From Globodera rostochiensis (taxonomy: Eukaryota > Nematoda > Chromadorea > Rhabditida > Heteroderidae), in contig JAEVLN010000001.1 in assembly GCA_018350325.1 (NCBI GenBank), forward strand, positions 5,175,254 to 5,239,253: 64,000 nt of DNA. Direction: 5' to 3'. The notes beneath the pieces are model-generated. The model saw only the letters and a program-made list of their open reading frames with translations, was not told the origin of the DNA and did not search any database. Below are positions 1 to 11,186 of the stretch, piece after piece; positions within the stretch are counted from its first letter, which is position 1; every line of letters starts with the position of its first letter. The translations under genes and the position numbers were made by a program.

Positions 1-739
1 CGTTTTGCTGGCCGTTTCTTTTGTCGGAAGGGGCGGCGGGGGGAGGAAGCGCGTGGAGAGGGCCGAGTTGCGTCTGCGACTTTTTCCGTCGATGGAATTC
101 CAACCGGTACGTCTCGACAATGTGCGGGAGAGAATTGGAGCGCAGGGTTCGAATCTGAAAAAGGCATAAGACAAAACTTTGAGGGCGTGTCCACCCCCCC
201 CCCCCCAAGAGTGATCGAACCCCCTCCCCCTCGCTAAAAGAGCGATCGGAATAAGAGGACAAACGCTGCGCGACTGATCGGACGGAGAGACAATTTGATT
301 GAATTATCGAATGATTGTCCTCATTAAAGAGCACTTACATGTGCCAAATAAGCATCTTTGATTTCGCAGATCTGAACAGGGAGTGGACTGTTTAAGTTTA
401 AGTCTAATAAATTGCGTTCATTACCAAAAAGGAAATCAGAAGGGACCATTGGACGTGCAATTTGTCCTTCTGAATAGGCAAGTTGCGACATTTGAAACAA
501 ATGGCGGAATAAGCAACAAAAACACCGACAAAAGCACCTGTTCCCCCCGCGAAAATGTCCACGTTAGGGCGCTTTTGAAGGAGAGCCATCGGGCGGCGGT
601 GAACGACAGCTGTTTAACCTGACAGTGTTGGCGCCCGACCATTCTTTCCGAATGAATGGAAAAGAGCCGTTACAAATGCCCAAAAAGTCAATCCATGCCC
701 CGCGGTGACGGCGGTCCATTGACCGATCAGACACAGTAC
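1..739. other. No gene recognised
   Basis: No convincing coding exon is seen on either strand. The stretch has a short poly-C run near 191-206. A GGTTCGAATC motif near 146 resembles a tRNA T-arm, but the flanking bases do not pair. The open frames at 383-642 show no domain, no splice-flanked structure and overlap on both strands, so they look like chance frames. Confidence 0.6.
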
Positions 740-1622
740 CTCCCCCCCCCCCTCTGCCCTCCCCTCCCCCCTCCCCCCTCCCCCCTCCCCTCCCCCCCCC
801 CCCCCCCCCCCTCCCCCCTCCCCCCTCGCCCCTCCCCCTCCCCCCTCCCCTCCCCCCTCCCCCTCCCCCCTCCCCCTCCCCCCTCTCCCCTCTCCCCTCC
901 CCCCTCCCCTCCCCCCTCCCCCCTCCCCCCTCTCCCCTCTCCCCTCTCCCCTCCCCCCTCCCCCCCCCCCTCCCCCCTCCCCCCTCCCCCCTCCCCCCTC
1001 CCCCCTCCCCCCTCCCCCCTCCCCTCCCCCCTCCCCCCTCCCCCCTCCCCCCTCCCCCCTCCCCCCTCCCCCCTCCCCCCCCCCCTCCCCCCTCCCCCCT
1101 CCCCCCTCCCCCCTCCCCCCTCCCCCCTCCCCCCTCCCCTCCCCCCTCCCCCCTCCCCCCTCCCCCCTCCCCCCTCCCCCCTCCCCCCTCCCCCCTCCCC
1201 TCCCCCCTCCCCCCTCCCCCCTCCCCCCTCCCCCCTCCCCCCTCCCCCCTCCCCTCCCCCCTCCCCCCCTCCCCCCTCCCCCCTCCCCCCTCCCCCCTCC
1301 CCCCCCCCTCGCCCCTCGCCCCTCGCCCCTCGCCCCTCCCCCTCCCCCCTCCCCCTCCCCCCTCCCCCCTCCCCTCCCCCCTCCCCCCTCCCCCCTCCCC
1401 CCTCCCCCCTCCCCCCTCCCCCCTCCCCTCCCCCCTCCCCCCTCCCCCCTCCCCCCTCCCCCCTCCCCCCTCCCCCCTCCCCCCTCCCCTCCCCCCTCCC
1501 CCCTCCCCCCTCCCCCCTCCCCCCTCCCCCCTCCCCCCTCCCCCCCCCCCTCCCCCCTCCCCCCTCCCCCCTCCCCCTTCTCCCCCCCCCCTTCTCCCCC
1601 CCCTTCTCCCCCCCCCCTCTCC
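740..1622. repeat. C-rich minisatellite (CCCCCCT-type), G-quadruplex-capable on the minus strand
   Basis: About 880 bp of almost uninterrupted pyrimidine on the + strand. The commonest word is CCCCCCT, with CCCCT, CCCCCT and CTCCCC variants and a few CCCCTCG units near 820-830 and 1305-1335. Blocks of roughly 60 bp recur with the same internal order, so it behaves as a higher-order tandem array and not a simple homopolymer. The complementary strand is GGGGGGA repeats, which satisfies G-quadruplex spacing many times over; the C strand could form i-motif structures. Long frames crossing it (Pro/Ser-rich on +, Gly/Arg/Glu-rich on -) come from composition and should not be read as proteins. Confidence 0.95.
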
Positions 1623-4600
1623 CACCTGATGATCTGCACCTCCTCCTCTCTTCCCCGTTTCTGAACGCCTCAAATTCAGCCCAACCCATCGCCTTGCCCT
1701 CCCAATACCGGCAAAAGATCCATGACCGTAGTGATAAAGCGTTGGAACTTGCACACGTGCGTTCGGAAACGGTAAAAGCTTCTTTCTTTCTTTTCAGTTA
1801 AAGTGTACTGTACCGAAAAGGCGTTTTCCTCCTCAACTCAATTTCGGCGATGTTGGCCATTCCAAAAGTGAGCGCAATTTGTGGGTCCACTTCCTATTCA
1901 CGAGAGGTCAACAGCAGAAGTTGGATGGATGCAATTTGGAACAAAAACTGACCAGAAAGAGACGGAGGAACATCCGCTGAAATTGGACACATTTTAATGA
2001 GGATAGGCGTGTGCCCTAGACGAGGGCGGGGGGGGGGTAAGGACCGGTGTCCTGGGGGATGCCCTGGGGGGAGGAGGTGTGCCCTGGGAGGGGAATGAGG
2101 ACCTGTGCCCTGGGGCGGCGGACGTTGCCCTGGGGCGGGTCCTGAGGGATGTGGGGGAAACCGTCCACTGGGCGGATGGATTATCAGATCACTATTTGAC
2201 GGATTCCTTAATTGCCATTTTCCTCTGAATGTCGCCTGACTCAGGACCACAGAAGGGGGAAAGCGGAGGGGGGGGGGAGGTGACATGACACGGGCATTGG
2301 CATTGATTGGCCTTAAGCATGCCTCGAACAAATGGTATTTGTCCGGCATTGCGGCGAACACGGTGCTGAGCTGCTCGCATTCCGTGTCGTCTAGCTGCAA
2401 TTCTCGTCCCGAATGTCGGGAGCAGATCCTCCGTCTCACCTCCTCCTCCACGCCGGCCAAACTGTTCCGGTCCAAACTTTTCCCGGAAGAGCTGCGCGAC
2501 AACCGCTGGGACAATTTCTTTCTGAAGTTCCAAACCCTGCGGCAAAGGAACGGAATGAAACTGACTTCTCTCGGTAACGTTGTCTGGCCGCCAGAAAGCT
2601 TTGAGCAGCCGCTTCGATCATTGATCGAAAAATTGACGGCGACGGGGACAGGAAATGTAACCTGAGGGCATCGGGGGAATGACGCGAAACTCAAAAATGC
2701 CAAAAACGTCATTCGGTTTAGTTGCAATCAGTGAGAGGGGGGGGGGGGAAGGGACCAAAACGAATATTAGGAGAGAAATGCCGACGAAGTGATCGACGAA
2801 GAGCGAGGGAAATAATCGGAAAATGTGCCGAAAAGTAATATTCGAGTCAAAGTGAAGTGCCGGAGTTAGCCGAGTTAGGATGTGCCAATCTCAGCCGCCG
2901 CCCTCGGCGCTTTTCAGTCCGGCCTTTGTCAATCAGTCCCCTGGGGGCATTTCTGCCAATGGCGGACAATCCATCACTTTCGACACAAAGAAAAACAAAC
3001 TTTTCAATATTTATATGCTTTGTACGGAAAGAGGCGAAGGGGGAAAATGTGGCAGAAAATGTTTCGAGTAAAAAAAGGGGGGGGGGGAACGTGGAAAAGA
3101 AAGGAGGGGAGATAAAAGAAAAGTGTTTGTTGTGGTTGCTGCACTAATTGGCTAATTTGTAAGGCGGGAGGGGGGGGGGGGGTGTCAGAAGGAATTTGGG
3201 GAAAGACGCACTGAAGGAGTTGGCAGCAGAATGTGCCATTCAGAGTGCTTTCATCCGACATTAACGATCTTAATACTCCTTCAAATCTTGCGCATTCTTT
3301 ACACTTCCAACCTTCACTTACAAATTAGTCCTTTGGGTGCCGCGCCTCTCTGGTGGGCATTTAATATTTTCCCGGACATTCCCTCCCCCCCCCCTCTCAC
3401 TTTGTTGTTGTTTTGCGTTTATCTGTGCCTATTCCTCACTTCCTCCCCCCCCCCCCCTCCCCATCCTTCCCGCCGTTCACCCCCCCCCCCCCCTCCCCCC
3501 CCCCATTCATTCATCCATCTTCCCCCTCCGGCAATTAGCTGCCCCCGCCTCCCGCGCGAGTCCGTGCCGGTCATTCCATCCTTTTGCATGCCTTTCTCTT
3601 CACCAGCTGCCATTTCTTGCTTCAACAAGTGACCGAAAGTAATGGAAGAAAAGGGATGGCGGGTGGACAGCCAAAAGATGAGGAAAAGAGAGAACGGTGA
3701 GGGGGTTGGGGGGAGGGGGATTTGAGTGGACGGACGGAGAGGGGGGGAGGGGGACGGGGGGGGGGGAAGGGGGGGGGGGGGGAAGGGACAGATGCGTTCG
3801 TCCCCCCCCCCCCCCCCCGTCCCATCGTTTCGTGCTATTTGCTTTTCGCCGTTCATTGCTTTTGGCATCATTTCTGGGACGAACAAAATAGGCATGCAAC
3901 GGAAGGGGTGGAATTGGGGGACTTAAGCAGCTGCTGGTTGGCACGGCACACGCAAAAACAAGCAGAGGAACAAGATGGATGATGGAATGGCGTGAAGGGG
4001 TTGAGTTGGTGGGGGGGGGGGGGTCATTTGAATGTTTTGGTTAAGAGAGCGACCGGCATGGGAAGTGGAGGGTTTTAAGAGACCAAAACAAAAACAGAAG
4101 CATTGACATGGATTGGATTTGATCTTCTGTTGACCCTCCAACGACTTTTCCTATAACGTACAAACTCAGCAAACATTTCTTCCACCAAATTGACCCCCAC
4201 CCTCCCCCCCAGCCCCCCACATTTAGTGATGGCGCCAAAAATGCCCTCTTCTTCCTTCTCGCAACGACATGACCCGGGAATGGCCGCGTCTGTCCGGCCA
4301 ATCCCTCCCTCCCCCCCCCCACCCAAATCCCTCTCACCTGCCCCCTCCCGCGGAAAAATGGACGGGATCGAGGAACATCTGCCCCGGAAGGAATTGGGTG
4401 GGCGGGAGGGGAATTTTCTGCGCAAATAAACAATTGGAATTTGCAGAGGGGGGGGGGGAGTATTCGGGGGATGAGGGAAAGTCTGACAATGAGCGGAAGC
4501 AGATGAGCTTCTTTCTGAAGGATGAACAATTTTTGGATGGATGGGATGATGAATTATCCGATCCGACGAATTCTGATCGGTTTGGTAACAACGGCCCCCC

Positions 4601-5784
4601 CACGGCACCCAATTGGCCCCCAATTTTGCAATTAGTTTTACGGCGCCCAATTATCCGTACACCCCCCTCCCCCCCTCCTCCCCTCCGGCGTCCAACCTCC
4701 AAAGATGCTTCTAAATGAATATATTATGACACTCAAACCAACCCTACCGCCAACAATTACCCTCATTACATCAGCCTTTCTTCTGAACCGAATTCCTACA
4801 GTATTCCCCTGCATCCATTCGACTGACACCTTCGCTCTCCTACTCTTTCCCCCTCTTCTCATCCCACCCCCCCCCCCAATTCCCTCCTCTCCCTCCTCCG
4901 GTGGTGGCACAATTCTGGTCCAATTGCCAGTTTAGGGAACTAACAAGGGAGGACACTGACACTCCTCCGACTTTGTTTTTGTTGCGCAAGGCGACAGATG
5001 TGCCAAAACATTTACTCGGGAAATTGCCGTGGGCCAAAGCATTGTCAGCCTAAAAGACATTCTATGCCCTGTTCTTTTCGCGACTTTAAATCATTTCCAT
5101 AAATTTTTGATTCCCCCCCCCCTCGGCACATTCATTCCCCCCCCCCTCCCTCCCCCCCCCCCCTCCCCCTCCCCCAGCCTCCCTTCGCTTCTCCATTCTC
5201 CCTTCCTTCACCAAATTTACATTTTTGGCATATTTGTGAGGGACGGCCAATTAGCGTCGGCACTCGTCCAGATTGGCTTTTCACAAACAATTGTTTTGCC
5301 GTTCATTCTGATCGGAAGACGAAAAGAAATGATTGTTCACCCCCAAAAAAGAAGAGAGAGAGAAAGGGAGAGTGAAAAAGAGGAGAGGGGAGAGAGACGG
5401 GGAGGGGAGAGAGAGGAGACGGAGAGGGGGGGAGGGGAGGGGGAGGGGAGGGGGAGGGGAGGGGGGGGGGGGGGGGGGGGGGGGCAGATGGTCCGGTCCT
5501 TCCTTACTTACCCTCCCTCTCCCAGTCTCAAAAAGGGACATTCATTTGGCAAGCCTCGGGTCACTTTGGCGAGAACTGTCGAGAGCCCCCCCCCCCCCCC
5601 CCCCCCTCCCCCTCCCCCTCTAAATCTCATCACCCTTTAGTCGTCATGGCCTTTCCCATCATTTCTCGACAATTTTGCCTAAAATGCCTCCCGGCCTCAC
5701 CAAAAATTGGCTCCTTTCATTGACCGACCGAAGGCATTTAGCGGACATTCCCTGTCCGATTCCTTGAAAGGTTGCTGCTTTCAG
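1623..5784. other. Poly-G/poly-C-rich region without a confident gene
   Basis: The stretch contains many homopolymer or near-homopolymer tracts (for example 2028-2038, 2271-2279, 3168-3181, 3445-3504, 3745-3783, 3804-3819, 5116-5176, 5458-5485, 5587-5612) and a GA-rich purine block at 5346-5457. Open frames exist on both strands around 2285-2665. The minus frame around 2300-2560 is hydrophilic and exon-like, but it has no start, no recognisable family and no clear splice partners. The region may be the 5' flank or a first intron of the INSM gene that follows. No exon there can be supported. Confidence 0.5.
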
Positions 5785-7800
5785 ATGTTCTCCTCCCCCT
5801 CTTCCTCCCTATTGGCCTCTCTGTTCTCCTCGTCCCCCATCTTCCACCCGCCTCCGGCCATTTATTCAAATTCTTCCGCCTTTATTGCGCCGTCCTCGTC
5901 CTCCTCCTCCATCGCCGCCTCTTCTTCTTCAAATGCCGTTTCGGATGCTTTTCGTTCACTTTCTCTCCAACTTCTTCTCGACCAGCATCGCAACTCTCTG
6001 CTCCGTTCCATTCTCGCCCTCACCACCACCTCTACAGTACCCGTCGACGCGAACAGCCCCTACAGTACCCCAGCCGATGATTGTTTGAAGACGGAGTTTC
6101 TTCTTTCGAACGTTGAGACTGAAAAGTCGGCGGTGGAGGGGAGCGATGGGGAAAAGGTGCAGCAGCCGGAGAGGAATTCGATGGCCTAAACAAATCTTCG
6201 TTTAGCGAAGAGAAGCTGAGAATGACGAGCTGAAAAAAGAGAAGAAGCGTGAGGGACGGAAGCGGCCGAGGAAGGAGCGGAGGCTGAAAGACGAGCGGAA
6301 CCGGAAGGTCCTCCGACTGCACAAGGGGGAGACGGAGACGGATTCGCCGGTCAGCGGAATGTTCATAAGGGTGAGAGACAACGCCGGGGGGGGGGGGGGG
6401 AATCGGACGGACAATGAAACCTTTTGCGTCTAAGGAGTTCTGTGATGAGGAAGAACTGCGGCAGGCGACAGCTGAATTGGACGAATCGGCGCCATTTTGT
6501 AACGTGACAGAGGAAACGCGGACGGCGATCAGTGCCATTCCCGACGTAATTGGGGACACCATTTGCGCACTTTGCAAGGTTAGCTGAACCGGGGAGAGCC
6601 GAGGAAAAAGTTAAAAAAATTCCAATAATAAGATCCGTTTCGGGGACGTTTTCCGACTTGCGATGCACAAATGTCCACGAATTCGGCACGAGGAGTACCG
6701 TTGCGACGAATGCGAAAAGGTGAGAAGAGGGAGGGGAAGGGGAGGGGGGACGTTGGGAGGGGGAGGGGAGGGGGACGTTGGAGGAGGAGGAGGAGGAGGA
6801 GGAGGGGGGGGGACGGGGGAAGGGGAGGGGGGGGGACGTTGGAGGAGGGGGGGAAGGGGAGGGGGGGGACGTGAGGAGGGGGAGGGGAGGGGGACGTTGG
6901 AGGAGGAGGAGGAGGAGGGGGGGGGGACGGGGGAAGGGGAGGGGGGGGGACGTTGGAGGAGGGGGGGAGGGGAAGGGGAGGGGGGGGGCGTTGGAGGGGG
7001 GACGTTGGAGGAGGGGGAGGGGAGGGGGACGTTGGAGGAGGAGGAGGGAGGAGGGGGGGGGGGGGGAGGGGGGGGGGGGGAGGGGGGCAAAGGAACTAAA
7101 ACGGGTACGGTATAGTCGCCTGAGAAATTCAGTCACCCCCCAACAATAGTAATACAAAAGTGCGACCTTTCACTCCAAATCCAATTAAAAAGATGAAAAT
7201 AATGGCGGAGAGGGTCCCGTCATGCCCTCCCCGCCCCACTCGACGTTAATCTCCTGTCCCTTGACACAAAGCCAATGCAAACAATAACCCCGCCCCTCTT
7301 CTGATTTCTCAGCATGATTTACTCCCCCCCCCCCCTTCTGGTGGCGGCACTTTCTTTCATCTCATCGTCGCCTTCCAGCTGAGGGGGGGGGGGGTGTCAA
7401 GATGGCACTGGGGGGAGGGAATCGTCGACAGAACGACCAATTAGCGGCAAAATGGGAAAGAGAGAAATATGTATATGAGGCAAATGAGGAAGACGGATTA
7501 CACTGAAGGCGATCTTAGATTTTGTGGGTTTTAATAATTGTTAAAAAAACGGAGATGGCCCCCCCCCAATCTTCCTCACTCCCCCCCCCGTCCCCGCAGA
7601 TATTCAGCTGTCCCGCTAACCTCGCTTCCCACCGCCGATGGCATCGCCCGCGCACGACCGATGCCCCCGCCGCGAGTTGTATCGCAACGTTTAGCGCCCG
7701 CGAAAGAGCGAAGGCCGAAACGGAACAATGGAAAATGCGAACGGACGAAGCGACGGCGAAGAAACCGGTCGAATTGGCACGAGGAGAGACGGCGGTTTGA
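5785..7800 (+). CDS. egl-46: INSM/EGL-46 family C2H2 zinc-finger transcription factor
   Basis: Read exons: 5785-6156, 6206-6370, 6435-6578, 6633-6719, 7600-7800. The start ATG directly follows a TTTCAG acceptor, which suits spliced-leader trans-splicing. The N-terminus is Ser-rich; a basic block follows, then SPVSGMFIR, which resembles the conserved INSM motif. Finger 1 begins ICALCK and ends with the AMHKC/CPRI block; finger 2 is YRCDECEK, interrupted by a phase-0 intron, then IFSCPANLASHRRWHRPR. These blocks are diagnostic of insulinoma-associated factors; C. elegans EGL-46 acts in neuronal fate and cell-cycle exit. Only two fingers are seen before the stop, fewer than the five in vertebrate INSM1, so either the gene is short or 3' exons were missed. 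The last intron (880 nt) is filled by a G-rich repeat. Confidence 0.88.
6722..7090. repeat. G-rich minisatellite inside the INSM intron
   Basis: Imperfect units of GGGGACGTTGGAGGAGG interspersed with GGGGAGGGG and GGAGGAGGAGG runs fill most of the last intron of the INSM gene. GACGTTGG recurs about eight times. It ends in a nearly pure G/A tract at 7040-7087. The + (transcribed) strand is G-rich, so G-quadruplexes could form in the pre-mRNA. Confidence 0.9.
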
Positions 7801-8830
7801 AGGATAGCGACAACGGAAAGCAAAACGCAAATGCAAAAGACACCAAAACCCAAAACTTTTTCAATGCACCCAAATTTTGGTCAACGACAATTTCCACTTG
7901 CCTTTCTAACCCATTGACTATATCACTTCATTGCTAACTTTGTGCCCAATCATTCGATCACTTTGACTTCCCCCCCCCATCCATTAAATCACTTCAGATT
8001 CTCAAAAAATTGTATTTTAAAATTGCTTAACAAATGCAATAAAAATGGACTCAGATTCGGATTCTCCGACCCAAAGTCATAGATCCATCAAATGCCAATA
8101 GCTGTTTCAGATTACGAAGTTTTTGGAAAGACTATGGTAGAAGAAACATTTTCTGATCATTTATTGGGTCCTTTGAAGAACGTTTAAATTTTGAATAATC
8201 TTAGACAGATGGCCAAATGTCTTAATTTTCAAATTTTTTACTTTTTGAATTTTCTTGTGATTTTGCTTTTATTAAAAAACGTCTTCCAAAATGTAGCAAT
8301 ATTTGCTTATTTTTATCCGTTTCTAAAAGCCTAGAGCAATTTTCTTAACAAATTTTTGTTAAATCTTCAGGAAATTTTGCCCGGAGGCTCCTATCGGCAC
8401 CGCTGACTCCTCCCATTCCTAAAAAGCTTCAAAAAATACCACCATTTTTTAAATTTTAGTTGCAAATCCCCCCCCCCCCAGAAGTAAAACAGACTCAAAA
8501 CACCCTTATAACCTGTAAAATATCTCGGTTTGGCTGAGACTGAGATAACGGATGAACGCTAAATACCTTGAATGCAGCAAATCCTAAATACCTTTACTTT
8601 TTCTCACTCGCTTATTAATATTGTTCAGAATTTAAATGTTCTCCAAAACTGACAATCTCTTTAAAAATACGCGCATATTCGCACATCTTCTTTATTCTAA
8701 AAATATACCTGTTCGTTTTGCGGTAAACCGAGATAGTAAGTAGTCACGATGAGAAAAGAAATCCTTTTAGAAATATGCAACTCAACCAGACGATTTGAAG
8801 AATTCACCTAAAACTCCAAAACTCGGACAT
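7801..8830. other. Intergenic, AT-rich; possible unresolved 5' exon of MCU
   Basis: The composition changes abruptly from G/C-rich to AT-rich near 7940. No domain-bearing frame is visible. An uncharged mitochondrial presequence exon for the next gene may lie here: a CAACCAG acceptor near 8800 would open a frame continuous with the first MCU exon. A poly-C run sits at 8467-8479. Confidence 0.5.
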
Positions 8831-10444
8831 ATGAGACCCTTGGTTGATGGGAAGGAGATTTGCATTGAAAATGGGTTGCCAGTCATAAACATAGAATTAC
8901 CTTCACGAAAAGAAACTTGTGAGTTTATTTAAAGAAAGAAGTAAATAATAAAAGGAATTACCTAATTGGCACGGTTTTCTAATTTCAGAAATACGGCCTC
9001 TTTTACAGGTCAATTTATATTGAGACCAATGGGCGACTCAGTGGGTTCTCTCTCTGAAGCATTGTTAAACGAAGATTCGGGGATTGAAATCGTATCATTC
9101 TACACTTCAGGTGAGGTGCGCTAACCCTGGAAAAACTTTTTTTTATCAACACCAACTTTTTTTTTTCGTCGAATTCGATGAAAGAGATTCGTTTTTCTTG
9201 ATTTAAATTGTCAATGACTAATTTTACCAGACGGAACCAGAATTTCGAAAAGCACTCGAATTCAACATCTTCTGAGACTTCCTTCGTTTTGCATTCGGAT
9301 AAATGACATGTGAGTTTTTCGCGAAAGAATCGAACAGATTAATAAAAACGAAAACGTGTAAATTATTTATATGCCTTATCTAAAAAATAATTTTTCAATT
9401 TTCAGTTATTATCGGTTCAATTTACAATCATTCGCCTTCGAGGACCGTGACAAATTAACAACTTTGGAAGAGATAAAATCGCAAGTGACTAAAACCCCAA
9501 AATTGAGTTATTAAATTCTTTAGATTTTTTCATTATACGGTTTTCTGAATTTGGACGAATACAAATTGAAGAGGGAAAATTCGTTGATGGAAAGTATTGA
9601 GAATGTTGAACGCGAGCTAAGACCTTTTATTATTGTAAGTTTGCTTTTTTCCTTGGATTATTTCTTTCATAGTCCATCTGTTTTAAACCGGGTCCTTTCT
9701 GTCGTGACAGAATCAGACGATGTTCGATTTTGTCGGCCTTAAAGCTATTAGTTGAGGGTTTTTGACTTATTGGGGATTTTGACCATTAGTGTTTGTCCAA
9801 ACGCCCTTCTGTGTTTCACTTAAATATTTGGTGTTCAACCGTTGATTTTAGATTAAATCCACCATTGAAAGAGAGTGTGAAGAATACACTCAACGCGTTT
9901 TTTGGGTAGGATTCTCCGCTGTTTGCTTCCAAGTCGGCGTTTTTGCGAGGTTTTATCCCCAAAATCCTCTTTAATTGACCATTTACTGCTTATGAAGACT
10001 GACCTGGTGGGAATATTCGTGGGACATAATGGAGCCGATCACTTATTTCTCCACGTTTTCATCCGTCCTTATTGCCCTGAGCTATTACATTGTCACGCAG
10101 CAGGTTTATTTCCCCTTGATTCGTTTGAATTGATTGTTTTTGGTAATTTCAGAATTTTGAGTACACATCGGCCCATTCTCGGGTTCTGTACAATGACTAT
10201 TACAGACGGGCCTTGAAATACGGGTGATTTTAACAATAAGATGTTTAATGTTCTGTCCTTTTTTAGTTTTGATGTGAAGCGTTACAACGAATTGCATAAG
10301 CTTAAATCGGAGTTAACGACGGAGTTGAAAAGGCTTCAAAACCCTCTCCTTGCGGTTTTTGATGGACAGATTGGCCTTTCTGGAGACAAACTGAGCAAAT
10401 GCAACGTTTTTGCGTCAAATGAACATTCCTTCTCTGTACAATGA
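8831..10444 (+). CDS. mcu-1: Mitochondrial calcium uniporter pore subunit (MCU)
   Basis: Pore-forming subunit of the inner-membrane Ca2+ uniporter. Exons read: 8831-8918, 9009-9110, 9231-9309, 9406-9484, 9524-9634, 9852-9949, 9998-10103, 10153-10223, 10267-10444; all introns are GT-AG and frames join. The N-terminal domain carries LPSRKETC then [15 protein letters not shown] coiled coil follows ([14 protein letters not shown]), then TM1, then the selectivity-filter sequence WDIMEP at 10020-10037 just before TM2. A second coiled coil ([20 protein letters not shown]) closes the protein. The order and spacing match metazoan MCU. The start is uncertain: the frame stays open upstream to about 8785 and no mitochondrial presequence is visible, so a 5' exon is probably missing. 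AATAAA follows at about 10604. Confidence 0.93.
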
Positions 10445-11186
10445 TGATTATTTTCTTTGACCGGAATTTATTGCTAATCCTTTTGCTTGATTTGCCTGGT
10501 GCCACCGCTTTTTTGATCTAGTCGCAATGATATTCATTTTTGCTTTCATAAAATAGTTTCATTTCATGCAAATTTTTACCGAGTGTTTAATTGAATTCTA
10601 TTTGAATAAAGATTAAATCGAAATTCCCAGTGCTTTAATTAAAATAAATGCTTAGATCGGCATGCGTTGTCTGTACAATTTAAATCACACGCTAAAAATT
10701 GAATTCAAAGTCAATTAAAATTATTTGCAATACCCTCGGGCGTTTTTTTCAAAATGATCCCCATTTCCAGGGTATTTTGGGATTTCCGGATCTCTGTGAA
10801 GGGGTATGATCGACCTGATGCAATTGTTTTTTACAACCACTTAACAAAAGGAGGTTGTAGCACAAAAAGGGCTTCAGAAAAGTTAACAACATTTGATTAA
10901 TGGTGATTCATCTGATCAATTTAGTTTAATTTTGTTACGGGTACTAAACCTGACCTTGCTTAATAGAAGTGTTATTCACCTTCAATTTCCTTAAAAATTC
11001 GGTAATGCTTGGGCTTGTCCCCGCCCCACCCCCTTTTACAAAACGTATTTTAATGCTGCATATAAAAATGAGCAAATTCACTTTTATACGCTGAAGAGTT
11101 TCGATTGGGTTTGGATAAGTTGATAGACTAAACCACAGACGCTAAACCTTAATTCTTTGAAATTTAGAAAGAGTAAACAAGAAAAA

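Noticed and set aside
140..170. tRNA T-arm-like GGTTCGAATC.
   Set aside because: The five-base stem does not pair and no A-box or acceptor stem is present.
564..1801. Four very long overlapping open frames (Gly/Arg/Glu-rich on minus, Pro/Ser-rich on plus).
   Set aside because: They are produced by the CCCCCCT satellite in every frame on both strands and contain no domain or credible start.
2192..2727. Minus-strand frame that looks exon-like (hydrophilic, 2300-2560).
   Set aside because: No ATG, no splice partners and no recognisable family; the plus strand is also open there, so a real exon could not be claimed.
6363..7157. Pro/Ser-rich and Gly-rich frames over the INSM intron.
   Set aside because: Composition artefact of the G-rich intronic minisatellite; the INSM exons on either side join in frame without it.
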